64,000 nucleotides of DNA from Doryteuthis pealeii (lineage: Eukaryota > Mollusca > Cephalopoda > Myopsida > Loliginidae). Positions 22,040 to 35,025 of this stretch are shown piece by piece. Each line of letters opens with the position of its first letter. The first letter of the stretch is position 1. A model generated the notes under the pieces. That model made no database searches, had not been told where the DNA came from, and saw only the letters and a list, made by a program, of their open reading frames with translations. The DNA lies in the NCBI GenBank assembly GCA_023376005.1, contig CM042160.1:83938729-84002728 (forward strand), given 5' to 3'. The position numbers and the translations under genes are program-made.

Positions 22040-22512
22040 ATCTATATATCAATACTTGTGTTCCTTAATTGTACGACCCAAATCGTCCAAGATCAAAATC
22101 CAAAAATGCAAATTCCGGATTATCTAGTATTGCTCATCCACCTAATTCTTATTTCTTATGAGTGTCGTTACCTCAGTTAAATAATGGACCATTCCGTTTT
22201 TGTTATAAAGAAAGGGAAGAACATGATACACAGAAAATATAGAATAAGAATAAAGAAAGAAAGAAAGAAAGAAAGAAAGAGAGAGGGAAATGTGAAAGGG
22301 TGAGCGCGAGGAAGCGATAAAGCTAATCTATTTCAATGGAACCTTTATTAAAATTTGAAAAGAAGGAAAGAAAGAAAAAAGAGCGAGAGGGAGTTAAATC
22401 AAGATTATTATACTTTTTACAAACTGAATAATTTGCAATAGCTCTTAAGTAAACATTTGAAGCGCTGTAATAATTGAATTACCATACTGTGGTATATCCA
22501 CAGGTCCCACTA
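22040..22512 (+). repeat. family C element
   Basis: tcaatacttgtgttccttaa to actgtggtatatccacaggt, with a GAAA tract in the middle; near full length. Confidence 0.7.
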
Positions 22513-22616
22513 GTGCTTAAATAATGTGCATAAAAAAACTGATGCTAAACTAAAGAAAAAGATACTTTTATGATTTTTTATTTTTTATGTTTTTATATAA
22601 CCACAAAAACAGCAGA

Positions 22617-22827
22617 TATACGACCACTTACCTCCAATCTCACAAACGATCCAATTAAGACATGCTGGAAACTGTTGAAGAAATAAGGAAGAACTCATAA
22701 GTGACGTGGCCTCACCACCTACACATTGAGACACTAGTGTTGGTTGACTTACATCAATCAGTGGTGTACGGACACTGGATGCCTAAAAGAGGAATTCCAC
22801 TAGGAGCGATGACCGTTAAGAATGAGT

Positions 22828-22830
<3 letters not shown>
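22617..22830 (+). pseudogene. LINE ORF2 C-terminal fragment
   Basis: Translation reads YDHLPPISQTI, RHAGNC and ELISDV with stops between. This matches the 'YGHLPPITKTIQ.RR.RHAGHCWRSKDELISDVLLW' end common in invertebrate LINEs. Confidence 0.6.
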
Positions 22831-22882
<52 letters not shown>

Positions 22883-23418
22883 TGGGAATCCGTGCTGTCA
22901 ACACAAAAAACTATATATAATCTATCTATACATATATAAAGGGAAGTTGTGAGTATGTATGTGCGTATGTCCGACTGAAACTACAGAAATAAAACAATTA
23001 ATGCCAAAGTAAATATATATATATACACATTCACTACCACCAGATCTTGTTTTTGAGCAAATATAATAATTTGATTTATATTCGTGAAAATAATTAAAAA
23101 ATGAAATTTAAATCGTCACATCATTACTTTTTTTTTTTTTTGCATTTAATATTTTAAATAGAAGACATTAATTTTGTGTTTGTGCACTTTTTTTTTCTGA
23201 CACCCCACCAGACCGGATCAACTGTGAAAATTTATTAAAGGAACGGTGATCCTCTTTCACCGGACGCCGGTGTCGGCCTGTGGAGATTTAAATGGAATTG
23301 AATTAAATTGGAATAAGATTAAAATAAATGGAACGTTCTGGGCGTCTCTACTCTGGCGTTCGGAGTTAACGACCTGTTTATTACACTCTCAATCTACACT
23401 TCGAAAGAGTTGCTTGTT

Positions 23419-23960
23419 CCGTATCGTTAAGGGGCCACAGAGGGCGACGAATCGAAACCCTCACCTCTCCGTATCGTTAAAAGCCCACAGACGGCGACAA
23501 ATCGAAACCCTCACCTCTCCGTATCGTTAAAGGCCCACAGACGGCGACGAATCGAAGCCCTCACCTCTCCGTATCGTTAAAGGCCCCAGACGGCGACGAA
23601 TCGAAACCCTCACCTCTCCGTATCGTTAAAAGCCCAAAGACGGCGGCGAATCGAAACCCTCACCTCTCCGTATCGTTAAAGGCCTAAGACGGCGACGAAT
23701 CAGAACCCTCACCTCTCCGTATCGTTAAAGGTCCCAGACGGCGACGAATCGAAACCCTCACCTCTCCGTATCGTTAAAAGCCCACAGACGGCGACGAATC
23801 GAAACTCTCACCTCTCCATATCGTTAAAGGCCTAAGACGGCGACGAATCAGAACCCTCACCTCTCCGTATCGTTAAAGGTCCCAGACGGCGACGAATCGA
23901 AACCCTCACCTCTCCGTATCGTTAAAGGCCCGAGACGGCGACGAATCGGAACCCTCACCT
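23419..23960. repeat. tandem minisatellite, ~50 bp unit, about 11 copies
   Basis: Unit: ccgtatcgttaaaggcccac, agacggcgacgaatcgaaac, cctcacctct. Units vary 48-50 bases. It is GC-richer than the surroundings, and an open frame runs through only the first copies. No spacer diversity, so not CRISPR. Confidence 0.9.
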
Positions 23961-23969
23961 CGTAGAAGC

Positions 23970-24560
23970 TGGAGCGACAAACGAACACCTAAAACCCATT
24001 CTGCAGGGCTCAACAGGTTACGAGGAACAGAACTAGAAGATTTCAGCTAAGTTCCGCAGGCTTATTTATCTGCAACCTAACCCTTTAACTACATTCAATT
24101 CTCCTTAATATTCTTTACCAACCAAACACATTGAACTCTTAACTAAACTAAACCTAAATATCTAACTAATGACGGCTATACCATACTTTGGTGCAGTTTA
24201 ACTTGAACTGAACTCGATGAACATTCTTTAAAACTCGTTTGGTTGTTTCATTTTATGTATATTGATACCCCTGTTGATATTTGTTTTATGTTTTACATGT
24301 AAAGTAAACATTTTGTTTTATAAAAAGTCGTTTGTCTCCTTTCTTCAAAAGCAGCGCCCATCTCCTCTCTGCGGCCGAAGTACGGTTTATCCTCCTACAA
24401 AACGTAGGGTTTAAACAGTGCTTTTCCGGGGACAAAAATCCCCACACAACGCAAGGTCTTTTTTTTTGTAGGAATTCTAATGGGGTATCCTGCGAGGATC
24501 CAACTCACGAAACAGTAATAATGGATATGCGAGACTAAATTTTGCCCCCACCCACTCTAC
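23970..24560. other. unclassified non-coding DNA
   Basis: Some GC-richer sequence follows the minisatellite (tctgcggccgaagtacggtt). No domain or second copy was recognised. Confidence 0.3.
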
Positions 24561-24961
24561 CCTGGCAACGCCGGGTAGTCGCTTCTAGTGTTAGATGTGG
24601 CAATTAGGTGGCTAACTTACTAAATCACGTGACTCATTTCTGGCGCCAAATTACAAAATAGATATTTACCTATGTTCTTTTCGTGGGAAACAAAAACTGA
24701 TTCTAAACAAACTAGAAATAAACATTATAAATAGAAAATAAAATAAAAATGTTCTATTAATAATTAAAAAAAACTGTTTTTTTTTTTGTTCTCTTGTTTT
24801 ATTATTATCGTCTATTATTTTACATTTCATTTAAGTCCATAGATAAGTTTTCATTTTGCATTCAACGCTGTGTGACGTCATACATTATTGTGAACATTAT
24901 TCACATTCCTGGACAATCAACAATTCAAAAATAGAACTCTCCAAACTATAGACGTACTGTT

Positions 24962-25180
24962 AGAGGCGCGTGGTGTAATGGTTATCTTGGTAGGAAATAG
25001 ACTCGTCGAATCGAGTTCAAATCCTGGACGAGGCTATTTGTATTTCACATAGCGCTAATACCATTGGGAAAGGTATGCATCCAACTACTCTCACTCCAGC
25101 TACAGGTAAATAGCAGGACGGAATGGTAATTTAACCGTGGTTACGTAACCATTCTAGTAGAAGAAAAAAAAAACTCTGAA
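24962..25180 (+). mobile_element. SINE-2 copy
   Basis: gcgcgtggtgtaatggttat head, cgagttcaaatcctggacg B box and full body; the end is short. Confidence 0.8.
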
Positions 25181-25229
25181 TTTCGGAAAATTAAAGACAC
25201 CAAATTTTAATGCAAAGTAGATAAAACAT

Positions 25230-25509
25230 CTTTATATTAATACTCGTGTTCCTAAAAAGTGCGACCATTATCATCTTGAACACCCTCCGGTTAAAAATAA
25301 GACCGTCCAAATGAGTGTCGTCCCCTCAGCTAAATAATGGACCATTCCGTTTTTATTATAAAGAAAGAAAGGGATGAAAAAGGACCTGCTATACAGAAAA
25401 ATATAAGAAAAAAGAAAGAAAAAGAGTAGAGGAAAGATGGAAGCGATAACGCTAATCTTTTTTAATCGAATATAATGAAAAGAAAGAAAGGGAGAAAAAC
25501 GAATGAGCG

Positions 25510-25588
<79 letters not shown>

Positions 25589-25695
25589 TTATTATACTTT
25601 TAACATATTGAACTATTTGCAATAGCTTTTAAGTAAACATATCAAACATTGTAATAATTAAATTATCATACTGTGGTATATCCACAGGTCCCGCT
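25230..25695 (+). repeat. family C element with (TA)n(GA)n insertion
   Basis: aatactcgtgttcctaaaaa to actgtggtatatccacaggt; a TA then GA tract at 25508-25590. Confidence 0.7.
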
Positions 25696-25904
25696 AGTTT
25701 AGAATAAAGCAATACAACAATCCCCCTCGAAGCAAATTTTAACTTTTTTTTCATATTATGTAATTACCTTGAAAATAACCAACTTTTGCCCTGTAACATG
25801 TAGACTTCATTCACCGGGAGGGACTGACTCTTTTTCTCCCGCCTCATATACTTATACTCCTGACAATCTATCCAATCTTGTTGAAAACTGTTAGAGATAT
25901 AAAA

Positions 25905-26315
25905 TCTAAACCCCCGTCGGAGAGGCCCCCTCCGATTAATCGGCTGGTCACGTCAAACCCTAGCACCTAAATCATTGTCCTATCCCTATTGCACTTATGT
26001 CAACTTCCAACCCTTTATCATATATGTGCTTAAAGGGAATGGTTAAGTATCTTAGTCTCCTGGGTATGACGTTAAAATCTATCTGATAGTGAAGTTCTTG
26101 TTCTGGGACTCTGGGAAATGAGGAATACTTCATCATCACCATTACCTTCAAGTCCCTAGATTGGACCCTAATAATACCCGTTAGGGCCCCATCTATCGAT
26201 TAAATAGAAAAAATAAGTTTTAAAAATGTGCTTAAAAAATAGTTAAAAAAAGGATTTTCAATATTAATCAAGAATGAATAAAAATAAATATCTTCGGCAT
26301 GATGGCCACTTGAAC
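25905..26315 (+). mobile_element. family A copy, 5' truncated
   Basis: ggagaggccccctccgatta, ctgatagtgaagttcttgtt and aataaatatcttcggcatga. Confidence 0.65.
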
Positions 26316-26480
26316 TGACTTGGGGATGACAGACTGCCAATGCAGATCTTTACTCACAACTAAGAGAGGGTAACGTGAAATTAGTAGACCAAAGCTCTGG
26401 TACAAAGACAACATCAAGAGAAACCTGGAGAATTTGATCCCCATAGGGAGTTGTCAAGAAGCATCCAGCCATCGAGTCAA
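26315..26480 (+). pseudogene. LINE C-terminal fragment, a different family
   Basis: Translation: GDDRLPMQIFTHN, then RPKLWYKDNIKRNLENL and IPIGSCQEAS. This fits the 'D.RLPKQIFYSQL..GKR..GRPKLRYKDNIKRNL' ending of known LINE proteins. Confidence 0.6.
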
Positions 26481-26486
26481 ATGGAT

Positions 26487-27000
26487 TTTGGGTGGTTGGT
26501 TGGATTTCACGGCATGCAAAACCCATTGGGTCATTTTATGCCGAAGATTTTGTTTTATTCATTCTTGATGGATACTCATTTTTAAATCAATTTTTTAAAC
26601 ACATTTTAGAACTTATTTCGTTCTATTTAACCCATAGATGATACCCTAACAGGTACTACCACTCCGGATCAGAGTGAACATAGGAGTAATGGTGATGGAG
26701 GGGTACTCCACATTCTCCGTAGTTCTAGAACTGGAACTTCACCATCAGATAGAGCTTAACTTCATACATAGGACAATAAGACCCTCAGCCACAGCCTTCT
26801 AGCACATATATGATAAAAAGGCAATAGTGTTGGGACAATCATATAAGTTCTAGTGCTTGACTTAACACACCGATAGATCGGAGGGTGAATCTCCGACAAC
26901 CGTCTAGCCTAAGTGGAGTGTTGAATGTCATGGACTGCTCACCCACCAGGGTTCCATCCTTAAGCAACATGGGTCACCACCCACGACCAACAGGTACCTT
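26487..27000 (-). mobile_element. family A copy
   Basis: From ggttggatttcacggcatgc to cacgaccaacaggtacc; its head joins directly to the LINE remnant at 27001. Confidence 0.7.
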
Positions 27001-27500
27001 TTAGGTCACGTATCTAGTTAGTAATATCGCATCCACAGAAAGCGATATTAATACACGCATGGAGAAGGCATGGACTGCTGCAGACAGATTATCAATCATA
27101 TAAGTTAAAGCGGCGATTCTTCCAAGCCGTGGTTGTATCAGTACTACTGTACGACTGCACCACTTGGACCTTAAGGAAGCGTCTTGAGAATAAGCCATAT
27201 GGGAGTTGCTCAAGAATGCAGCGTGCAGTCTTAAACATATCGTGGAAACAACACCCAACAAGAAAGCAGCTATACGGCCACTTGCCCCCTATCACACAAA
27301 CCATCTAAGTAAGATAGACTAGACAGGCTGGACACTTCTGGAAAAGCAAGGATGAACCCATAAGTGACGTTCTCCTGTGGAAAGCTGCACATGGGCATGC
27401 CAATGTGGACCACCCAGAAAGAGCTACATCTATCAGTTCTGTGTGGATTCTGGATGCTGTGCGGAAGAGGATAAAAAGCGGAAATATTAAAAACAAAGTT
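27001..27500 (+). pseudogene. LINE ORF2 C-terminal remnant
   Basis: Plus-strand frames give VTYLVSNIASTESDINTRME, then KRRFFQAVVVSVLLYDCTTW, MQRAVLNISWKQHPTRKQLY, GHLPPITQTI and ISDVLLWKAAHGHANV. These are hallmarks of the region after the catalytic reverse transcriptase domain in a widespread LINE type. At least three frameshifts or stops are present. Confidence 0.75.
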
Positions 27501-28040
27501 TTGTTTAGTTTGTTTGTTTTACGGTATATCAACCCTTTTCGGGTCATTTAATGCCGAAACAAATCGTTTTGATAAAAGTTTCTATGTTTCAAGTTCTTAA
27601 TATCTTCAAATTGGTAGAAATAATTTTCATTAATTTTATTTGTTTTGGTTTGGTTCGGATTGGTTTGTTTAAAGGTATAACAACCCTGTGGGTTATTCAA
27701 TGCCAAAAACTGTTAGATTGTGAAATAATAGTTGGTATTCAAGTTTCCTTTCCAGGTTTATTTTTGTAGATGTATTTCGTGTATGTATTTTATATGATTC
27801 ATGATTTTCGATATATTTCTTATTTCTCTTAAAAAAGATAAAATATCTTCCATGTTAGTATTCTGAAACAAATACTTTTACATCGGCGTGCATTCACTAA
27901 ACTTACAGCCACAGTTTTTAGTGGTTCCTAAAAGGTGTGACACTCCTCAGCAGAAGAGGGTAGTGGCTGGGGTGGAAAGATTGAAAGACAATCAAAAATT
28001 TAGAAACAGTTTTTAAAAAATGCATGCCAACAATAAATAC

Positions 28041-28848
28041 CGTGTTTCCTCGAAAATAAGAGAGGCTCTATATTAATTTTCACTTCGAAATATAACATTA
28101 GGGCTTATTTTCGGGGGATGTCTTATTCTTCATATATCGAAAATAAGACAGGGCTAATATTAATTTTCCCTCCGAAATATAACACTAGGGCTTATTTTCG
28201 GGGGATGTCTTATTCTTCATATATCGAAAATAAGAGGGCTTATATTAATTTCCCCTCCGAAATATAATACTAGGGCTTATTTTCGGGGGATGTCATATTC
28301 TTCATATATCGAAAATAAGACAGGGCTTATGTTAATTTTCCCTCCGAAATATAACACTAGGGCTTATTTTCGGGGGATGTCTTATTCTTCATATATCGAA
28401 AATAAGAGGGCTTATATTAATTTTCCCTCCAAAATATAATACTAGGGCTTATTTTCGGGGGATGTCATATTCTTCATATATCAAAAATAAGACAGGGTTT
28501 ATGTTAATTTTCTCACCGAAATATAACACTAGGGCTTATTTTCGGGGGATGTCATATTCTTCATAAATCGAAAATAAGACAGGGCTTATGTTAATTTTTC
28601 TCACCGAAATATAACACTAGGGCTTATTTTCGGGGATGTCATATTCTTCATATATCGAAAATAAGACAGGGCTTATGTTAATTTTCCCTCCGAAATATAA
28701 CACTAGGGCTTATTTTCGGGGGATGTCATATTCTTCATATGTCGAAAATAAGACAGGGCTTATGTTAATTTTCTCACCGAAATATAACACTAGGGCTTAT
28801 TTTCGGGGAATGTCATATTCTTCATATATCGAAAAACGACAAACGACA
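28041..28848. repeat. tandem array of a family G inverted-repeat unit, ~87 bp, about 9 copies
   Basis: It starts with the terminal sequence TACCGTGTTTCC, then repeats gaaaataagacagggcttat, gttaattttccctccgaaat, ataacactagggcttatttt, cgggggatgtcttattcttc. GAAAATAAG and CTTATTTTC within each unit pair as a hairpin. An incidental frame repeats every 29 residues. Confidence 0.85.
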
Positions 28849-29123
28849 CGAGATTCAGTGAGATTAAAAAAACAAAATTCCGTTATCTCCTTTCTAAAAC
28901 TAATTTAATAAATTTTGCTGTTAATTAAAAATCTAACAATTTCTATTTGAAATTGTTACCCGAAAAAAGTTTTCCAAGCGGTGCAGCGCTCCTCTAAGGT
29001 GCGCCGGAAGAGGATAGACGGTAAGGTTATCGAATTCTTAAGGTTTTTCTTGTGAATCGTAAAACAGCAGTTTACGACAGACGATAATCAAAACAGACGT
29101 ATTTTGCTCGAGCAGAGGGGTTA

Positions 29124-29166
<43 letters not shown>
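29124..29166. repeat. (TA)n microsatellite
   Basis: About 21 pure TA dinucleotides. Confidence 0.9.
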
Positions 29167-29167
<1 letters not shown>

Positions 29168-29435
29168 CAGAAATATATTGTGTAATAGTCTCCAGCTGTT
29201 TGTTATTTTCGACTCCGGATTTTTTGCAAGCCAAAGAAAAGAAAGAAGATTTCTAGTTGAAAGTGTATAAACCTTTTTTTCTCGAGTTCTATGGAGGCCC
29301 AAAATCGATATTCACCTACAATGGTTCCTTTAAGAATCTAAAGAAAACCCTGTTACCCAAAACATCTGTCTTGCGTTGAGTGACGATAAGACATGCATAT
29401 TTTTATCATTGAAGTCGCGCACATTTGTGAAGTTG

Positions 29436-29545
29436 CGATTGGCGTAACGGTTATCATGGTGAAAATGGGCTCGACGAACCGAATTCAGATCCTGGATAAG
29501 ACTGTTTAGTTTTCACTTTGCACCAATGCCTTTCAGAAAGGAGTG
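29436..29545 (+). mobile_element. SINE-2 5' fragment
   Basis: attggcgtaacggttatcat and accgaattcagatcctgg are a mutated A/B box pair. Confidence 0.55.
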
Positions 29546-29644
29546 ATTCTTTCTATTCAAACCACGACCTGTCAACAGGGCTTAGAATATTCTGACTGTA
29601 ATCCCTTGAAGAGGTATAGATCACCGCCCCCCCACAAAAAAAAT

Positions 29645-29995
29645 GAGTGTACTGTGTATGACACTAAATTGCATCTGATGTTATGGCTCCTGTTCTAGAG
29701 ATCTGGGGAGTGTGGAGTACCCCTTCATTGACATTACTCCCAGGTCGACTCTGACCTGGGGTGGTACTGCCTGTTAGGGTCCAATCAATGGGTTGAATCG
29801 ATCTGTTTGCAAGTTAATGAAAATTATTTCTACCTGAAAAGTGATTAGACATTCACATGTGATGTCTAAGCTCAAATTCTGAACATCTAGGAGAATGAGG
29901 AGTAATCCTTTATTGCCATTACTCCCAGGTCCACTTTGAGTGGCAGTACCTGTTAGAGTCTCAACAATGTGTTAAATATATCTATTTAAAAAACA
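29645..29995 (+). mobile_element. two adjacent family A fragments
   Basis: 29645-29800 and 29880-29995 both carry gggagtgtggagtacccctt-like and ccattactcccaggtc phrases in the same orientation. Confidence 0.6.
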
Positions 29996-30629
29996 TTCGT
30001 ATTCGATGAAAAAAAAGAAAAGAAAAGAAAAAAGCTATTATGAAATAACTACGCAGAAATGAAAATACGAATGTACAATGAACACGATTCCTTAACCTCT
30101 ATGCATAGAATAATTCTAGACGGGACGTTATAATCAATTAATCAAACTATTACATAATAATTGGAATCTAGTTTAAAAAAATAAACTTACTTTGAATCAA
30201 TATTCTTGATATAGATTAGCACCAGCCAAATATTTAAGAGAATTCTTTTGGTCGGATAATCCAGATATGACCTGGAGGTCACTGGAAAGAATATCCAATA
30301 TAAATTCTAAGTTGAGTAGCGACAAAAACTTGCAGGTAAATCATGGCATAGTGCCAATAGGAATTCCTTTGGGGCAACAGAAAACTTTACAAAGACATCA
30401 ACGTATAATCCAACCGCGTCACTGTTAAATGTATTGTATATTTAAATTGTTTTTTTTTTTTTGTTTTAAAGCAGCTGCGACGACTGCTGTTACAATTGAA
30501 TCAATAGTGTTGCATATGTGCAATGCATTTTAATAATTTCAAATGTGCAACATATCCAAAATAGATAAAATAGATAATTCTAGACAGATGCAAATAAGTT
30601 GTATTTGTTTTTTGAAACTCTGATCGTTA

Positions 30630-31185
30630 CCGTAGCGACGAAACTTCAGTTACCTGCTGACCCGTGATGCTTAAGGACAGAACCAGTTCACGACTAAGCA
30701 GTCCATGACTAGCAACACTCAACTTTGGCCCTTACTTAGGCTAGACACGTGATTGGACAGGTCGCTTCCGACCAATCGGCTTGTCCCGTCAAGCCCTAGG
30801 ATCTATCTGATTATCCTGATCCTATTGCTTTCATAGTAAACCCCCAAATCCTTTTTTATCACATATGTGCTAGAGGGTGGTGGCTGAGGGTCTTAGTATC
30901 ATGGGTATAACGTTAAACTGCATCTAATGGTGAAGTTCCAATTCTAGAGTTCTGGGGAGTGTGGAGTACCCCTACATCCCCATTACTCCCAGGTCTACTC
31001 TGACCCAGAGAGGTAGTACCTGTTACGGTCTCACCTATGGGTTAAACAGATGATAAATGATTTTACAAAAATGTTGAAAATTGAGTTTTAAAAAATTGAA
31101 TACTCATCAAGAATGGATCAAACAAAACATCTTCAGCATAAAATAACCCGACAAGGTTTGACATGCCGTAAGATCCAACCAACCA
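30630..31185 (+). mobile_element. family A copy
   Basis: gtgatgcttaaggacagaac, gaccaatcggcttgtcccgt, ggtggctgagggtcttagta, ending ccgtaagatccaaccaacca. Confidence 0.7.
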
Positions 31186-31204
31186 AGTAAATACAATAAG
31201 GTTC

Positions 31205-31410
31205 ATTTATTCATAAAGTTGATCTTCGGAAATCTGATAAGATTATGCGAAAATTCTTCCAAGCTGTAGCCGTGTCAGTGCTACTGTATAGCTGCACAAA
31301 CGAAACGCTTAGAGGAAATGGCTAGATGGGAGCTACACAAGGATACGGCATGCTGACTTGAACAAATCCTGGAAGCAGCACCTACAAAGCCAGTTGTATG
31401 GCCACTATGC
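31205..31410 (+). pseudogene. LINE ORF2 C-terminal fragment
   Basis: Translation: DKIMRKFFQAVAVSVLLYSC, then frameshifted AVL-type sequence. Same LINE type as 27001-27500. Confidence 0.6.
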
Positions 31411-31795
31411 TCGGCTGGTATTTAATTTAAAAAAAAAAGAATTTTTAAAAAACTTAATTACTAAAATAATTAGTCGAGATACTTAATTATTTTACTGTTG
31501 TAACTGGTAACTTTGACTGAAATCCAAGTGTCAGCAATTTTCTTCTACCCACCACCCCCGCCACCCAGGACTCTTCTTATCATTCTCGTCGATCTCAGAT
31601 TAAAATTGCAAATCGCCGTCAAAATTAAAACGGAAAAATGTGGCTTTGGCATAGATTTTAATGAATTCAATTATCATCAAGGACACGATTTATGTTATTT
31701 TTAACTTCAATTTTAACCGTTAGTTGTGTTTTTAACCGTTTTTCATTGGACGTTATTTTCCTACAGAGGGACGCAAGAGAACTCATTTTTAAGGG

Positions 31796-32045
31796 AGAAG
31801 AAGAAGAAAAAGAATGAAATGTTTGAGAAGAAGAAGAAGAAGAAGAAGAAGAAGAAGAATGAAATGTTTGAGAAGAAGAAGAAGAAGAAGAAGAAGAATG
31901 AAATGTTGAGAAGAAGAAGAAGAAGAAGAAGAAGAAGAAGAAGAAAGAAGAAGAAGAAGAAGAAGAAGAAAGGAAATGAAGAAGAAGAAGAAGAAGAAGA
32001 AGAAAGAAATGTTGAAAGAAGAAGAAAACAACAACAACAACAAGT
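31796..32045. repeat. (GAA)n tract with gaatgaaatgtt-type interruptions
   Basis: GAA runs broken by a recurring gaatgaaatgttgag segment give a higher-order unit. Open frames on both strands are artefacts. Confidence 0.9.
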
Positions 32046-32099
32046 ATATATAAAACGAGGTTAAAAAGGGCACTTGCATTGAAAGGGAAAGATTGTTTT

Positions 32100-33237
32100 C
32101 TTTATCATAATGGCTATCAACTGAAATCTTATAGCAAAACATTTACAATAAAAAGATTCAATTTAACAATGAAATTTTCTTGTCGCATTTGTATTCCATT
32201 TCCATAAACGCGGGAATCTGACAGATGGTTTTGTTTTCTTTTTGTTTTTGTTTTTATATTGATAATAGTCAAATAACACGAATGGCAGAGGAAATTCACC
32301 GACAGGTGTATATCTAATCTTACTCCCCCAGCCAGGGAGTGCCGACGTTCACGAAAGGTACAAGGTCGTCTGCTGGTATCAAAGTCAACGGACGGAACTA
32401 AGAACCGCTAAGTCACGTTGGAAATTTCGCACAGGGGATTCCGCCTACGCGTGACACGTCAAGATCAAAGTTTTGATCTTTTTAAGCGATTGATCCTGTT
32501 AAACGATTTTGTATAAAGAGGACAAAATGTTACATACGTCGAATTAATTCTTGCATTTTTGGTCCGACTAAGCGGCTCGACCTTTTAAGCTATATTCAAT
32601 GTCTAATATTGTAACTTGAGTATCAGAGTTCAATACTGGCCCTCGTCGACTCAGTGCAAACAGGTTCGTTCGGGGATTTGAACTCAGGTCACCAAATCCA
32701 TTTACTACGACGTCAAACGTTAAGCACACCACGCCTCTTCTTAATCATATTAACAGAAAGGGTTGAATTGCTTTTCTCTATCACATAATTTATATATGCG
32801 AAAGAAAAAAGAAAGAAAGAAAGAAAGAAAGAAGAATATTGAGGATCGCATCAAAGTAAATCATTTTTGAGTCAATACGATTTTTACGTTTTCCCCACCC
32901 ACAACTTTTTCCCCTCCCACACACGAATCAACTCCAAATCGCCGAAATCGATCATATCTGTCAAACACACTTCACGTTAATTATGTTGTCAATCGTTAAA
33001 TTGCAAAATTAGAAGAGGAAATATGAAGAGACACTAATTGTTGGCTAATTAGTGAAACTGTGTTTTTTAGTGCATGGGATTTTCTGAACTGGTCATCTTT
33101 ATTTATAACGTAGATTAAGTGGAGTACCCGTACTAACGTTCTGGACTGCGACATTGTAGTAACCAATTCAAACACCAGTCACGCTATTATATTAAGTTTC
33201 AGACTAATACGCTTGGGAAGAGAATATTCCAACTGCA
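32100..33237. other. mostly unique non-coding DNA
   Basis: A SINE-1 B-box relic lies near 32620-32660 and a (GAAA)n tract at 32803-32832. No exon-like frame was seen. Confidence 0.3.
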
Positions 33238-33790
33238 CCTCTGCAGAGGGTAAAATCCCCCCAATAAAATACTTTTTGGCCGTGGGTGACGACCCATGAT
33301 GCTTAAGGGTAGAACCCTGGTGGCTAATTAGTCCATGACATCCAACGCTCCACTTTAGTCCTTAGTCCTCCACTTAGGCTAGATGGGTGATCGGAGAAGC
33401 CCCCTCCGATCAATCGGCTGGTCACGTCAAGTCCTAGCACCAACCTTATTGCCCTTATGGCAATCCCCAACCGTTTGTATCTTATATGTGCTAGAAGGCG
33501 GTGGTTGAGGGTCTTTGTGCCGTTAAACTCTGATTCTAGGGCTCTGAGGAATTGGAGTACCCCTTCATCACCATTACTCCTAGGTCCACTGAACCGGAGT
33601 GGTAATAACTGTTAGGGTTTCACCTATTGGTTAAATAAAACAAAATGAATTTAAAAAGACGTGTTCAAAAAATTGAGTTTAAAAACAATGAAACTGAGTA
33701 CCCATGAAGAATAAATAAAACAAAATGTCTTCGGCATGAAATAACCCAACAAGGTTGACATGCCGTAAAATCCAACAAACCAACCAGAAT
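33238..33790 (+). mobile_element. family A copy
   Basis: acctctgcagagggtaaaat through ccctccgatcaatcggctgg to gccgtaaaatccaacaaacc. Confidence 0.7.
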
Positions 33791-34337
33791 ATTTACTTAT
33801 CATCTCGTCTTCTTCTTTTGTTCTGTTTGTCAAATATTCTTTAGGGGGATATTTCTAAATCCCTATTCTTTGAAATTTTCAATCTGTGACCAGTAATTGA
33901 AAATCGGCTTCCATTCTTGCTAACTGAAGCGAATTATTTCAAATTAGGTCCCCGAGAAGCGTGAAAATTGATATGTCGAGATAGCATCACAAATTGATTG
34001 ATGACCCCCATCCCCTAAATCAGGCCCAGTTTGATCAATCAGAAAAAGGTGACGTGGCCAAAAAGGGAATTGGTTGTCTTATATTTTTTCTGTGCCTATC
34101 GGAGTACATTGATTAGCAAGTTAGTCTCGCTGGCCAATTCTCGAGCGCAGTGAGTTTCACATTCTTCAGATACTCCATTAAAATGACCATGTGCCAGACA
34201 AACCTATGCAAGATAACTATAATAGTTAGACCTATAAAAGTATGGTGTAGTAATTTCTTAATTTTTTTAGGGTGAATGTATAAAAATGAATATTTTAAAT
34301 ATCGTATGGGTGTGTGACTTTTATATTATATATATTT

Positions 34338-34535
34338 ACTAATCACTCCGCATGAGCAGGATGTGACTCAAGATTAATTTCTGATGCGGAGTTTAACATG
34401 TTTAAATTCAGAGTATTCCTTCTCCTAGACTGGTTGCCTAACCAACGATAAAGAGCCCAGTATATGCTACTATTTACCCAGAGGTGGAGGGAGAGTAGTC
34501 GAACGCATAACCTTTCCCAAGTATTAGCTCTGTGT
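34338..34535 (-). mobile_element. SINE-2, head missing
   Basis: Minus-strand body from near tacttgggaaaggttatgc to gagtgattagtaaat; followed by a (CT)n tract 34556-34655. Confidence 0.65.
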
Positions 34536-34563
34536 GTAATGTGCTTTTTAGATGATCTCTCTC

Positions 34564-34594
<31 letters not shown>

Positions 34595-34605
34595 GTCTCT
34601 CTCTG

Positions 34606-34636
<31 letters not shown>

Positions 34637-34856
34637 GTCTCTCTCTCTCTCTCTGTGTTTGTTAGATTGCACTCGGTCTGAAGTTATTAGGCAAAATCAC
34701 ATAAACTTCAGTAATTCAAATTCTGTTAAAAAAAAAGATAAATTTTTTAAACAATCAATTTAGATATGAAAACAAAGTCTGAGTTTACATTTTAAGTAAG
34801 TGTCAATATTTCTATTGAAGTTATTTTATGTATTCTAAAAAAATAATCCTTGTCCC

Positions 34857-34945
34857 CTGAAGTAATTAGGCAACGTTGAGCCTGGTCAGTACTGAGATGG
34901 GTGACTACTTAAGCAACAGCAGGTAGTGTAAACAATCTGAGTCCT
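34857..34945 (+). mobile_element. 5S rRNA-derived SINE, copy 1
   Basis: gaagtaattaggcaacgttg, agcctggtcagtactgagat and gggtgactact correspond to the 5S rRNA internal promoter (A box, intermediate element, C box). A non-5S body (caacagcaggtagtgt) follows. Confidence 0.7.
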
Positions 34946-35025
34946 TTGTTTATCAAAATGACTTGATTCGGTATTAAATGACCCAAAAGAGGGTTGATAC
35001 ACTGTAAAACAAAACAACCAACCAA

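Noticed and set aside
23419..23960. CRISPR-like array
   Set aside because: Units are contiguous with no unique spacers, in a eukaryotic context.
28636..28908. Frame repeating a 29-residue peptide
   Set aside because: It is the 87 bp satellite unit read in one frame; units of other lengths break it.
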